Shown: in pieces, positions 4,829 through 5,383 of the stretch
How the letters are laid out: the number at the start of each line of letters is the position of its first letter
Numbering within the stretch: position 1 is the first letter of the stretch
From: Flavobacteriales bacterium
GTDB lineage: Bacteria; Bacteroidota; Bacteroidia; Flavobacteriales; Flavobacteriaceae
Reading direction: 5' to 3'
Length of the DNA: 5,383 bases
Assembly (NCBI GenBank): GCA_026983815.1
Contig: JALSTJ010000007.1
Span: forward strand, 1-5,383
Notes under the pieces: model-generated
Databases searched by the model: none
Seen by the model: only the letters and a program-made list of their open reading frames with translations
What the model was told of the DNA's origin: nothing
Program-made: the position numbers and the translations under genes

Positions 4829-5383
4829 TTAATTTTTTAGACGTTCATAATTCAATAATTCCAAAGCACTATTGACAACCTTTCTTTCCTTTGTTCTGTC
4901 GTATAAGTTAGTAAAAAAGTTTTTTTCGGGTTTCAATTCTTCAAATTCTATACCTGCCAAATATGGAAAAGAATAGAAAAAATCGGAATTTATTGCCGGT
5001 TTATCTTTTTGTTCCGTTACATTTTTAACAATTTCCGGATGATTTTGTCTATATTCTTTGGAAAACCATAAGACAAAAGGCACTTTAAATTCGGCTTTTG
5101 CAGGATATAAAGCTCCGTGTCCCTGAATATGCGGTCCCGATTCAAATAAAGATTCTCCGTGGTCCGAAAACGTTAGAAATATTTTCTCTCCCGGTTGTTT
5201 TTTTAAGCGTCTCAATATTTCATTTTGTAAACTATCGGAATATCTTATGGCATCGTCATATTTATTGATTTGATCTTGTTTATGATTATCTGTATTTTCA
5301 AGGGAAAATTTGGCAAATTTTTCAGGAAAACGATGATTGTATAAATAATGAACCCCAAAAACGTGCAAAAAAATTAATTTTTT
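4829..5383 (-). CDS. Phosphoethanolamine transferase-like sulfatase-fold protein, C-terminal part
   Basis: The open frame continues to the window edge with no start (184 residues seen), so this is only the C-terminal part of a larger protein; the ATG-less TTG at 5368 lies within the domain and is not a start. It resembles the EptA/CptA branch of the alkaline phosphatase/sulfatase superfamily (Sulfatase, PF00884), inner-membrane enzymes that move phosphoethanolamine from phosphatidylethanolamine to lipid A or core sugars on the periplasmic side. Visible in window numbering: LHVFGVH (6-12), the place of the family's 'HxxGSH' segment; YDDAIRYSDSLQNEILRRLKK (42-62, the 'YDN..YTD' helix); the metal-binding TFSDHGES (71-78); and GHGALYPAKAEFKVPFVLW (88-106), with the second metal histidine at 89. 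The catalytic nucleophile Thr/Ser and the membrane helices would lie beyond the right edge. Substrate cannot be told, and a plain sulfatase-like hydrolase remains possible. Confidence 0.85.
   Translation of the reverse strand, partial: KKLIFLHVFGVHYLYNHRFPEKFAKFSLENTDNHKQDQINKYDDAIRYSDSLQNEILRRLKKQPGEKIFLTFSDHGESLFESGPHIQGHGALYPAKAEFKVPFVLWFSKEYRQNHPEIVKNVTEQKDKPAINSDFFYSFPYLAGIEFEELKPEKNFFTNLYDRTKERKVVNSALELLNYERLKN

Noticed and set aside
5366..5368. TTG as a start codon for the transferase-like gene
   Set aside because: The frame is open to the window edge, and the residues before it (KKLIF) continue the family pattern, so the real start lies outside.

Overview
The window is AT-rich chromosomal DNA that looks like a Bacteroidota genome, most likely Flavobacteriia. 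The reasons are: a DUF5606 protein (a family I know only from Bacteroidota); a long bS1 protein with an acidic N-terminal extension; no Shine-Dalgarno-like sequence before any of the five visible start codons, which mostly follow A-rich stretches; and several matches to the Bacteroidota -7 promoter element TAnnTTTG. The content is mostly housekeeping. I see no mobile element, CRISPR array, tRNA or rRNA.

Layout from left to right. Positions 1-526 (minus) hold hypoxanthine phosphoribosyltransferase (hpt), lacking only its last few codons at the window edge, with its own promoter at 542-572. Positions 608-2080 (minus) form a two-gene operon: a lipoprotein with an ExbD/TolR-like C-terminal domain, then, 9 bp later, a CdaA-type membrane diadenylate cyclase that makes c-di-AMP. 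A 51-bp divergent spacer (2081-2131) carries two -7 elements that face each other; it separates this operon from a plus-strand DUF5606 gene (2132-2566). That gene and rpsA converge on one strong bidirectional terminator (2635-2670). Positions 2684-4537 (minus) encode ribosomal protein bS1 with six S1 repeats. Positions 4829-5383 (minus) hold the C-terminal part of a sulfatase-fold phosphoethanolamine transferase-like protein that runs off the right edge.

The most interesting part is the roughly 110-nt 5' leader of rpsA (about 4538-4648). It can form two hairpins, one at the predicted 5' end and one with a perfect 11-bp stem ending 16 nt before the rpsA start. Their loops share a perfect 7-nt complement (CGGTGTT with AACACCG), as in a kissing-loop RNA. 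An A/U-rich single strand joins the hairpins, and a 9-codon upstream ORF begins inside the second stem and overlaps the rpsA start codon out of frame. This is a good candidate for autogenous control of S1. The second point of interest is the co-transcription of an ExbD-like lipoprotein with the c-di-AMP synthase, which could place an envelope partner next to CdaA in a lineage where no CdaR gene is seen beside it.
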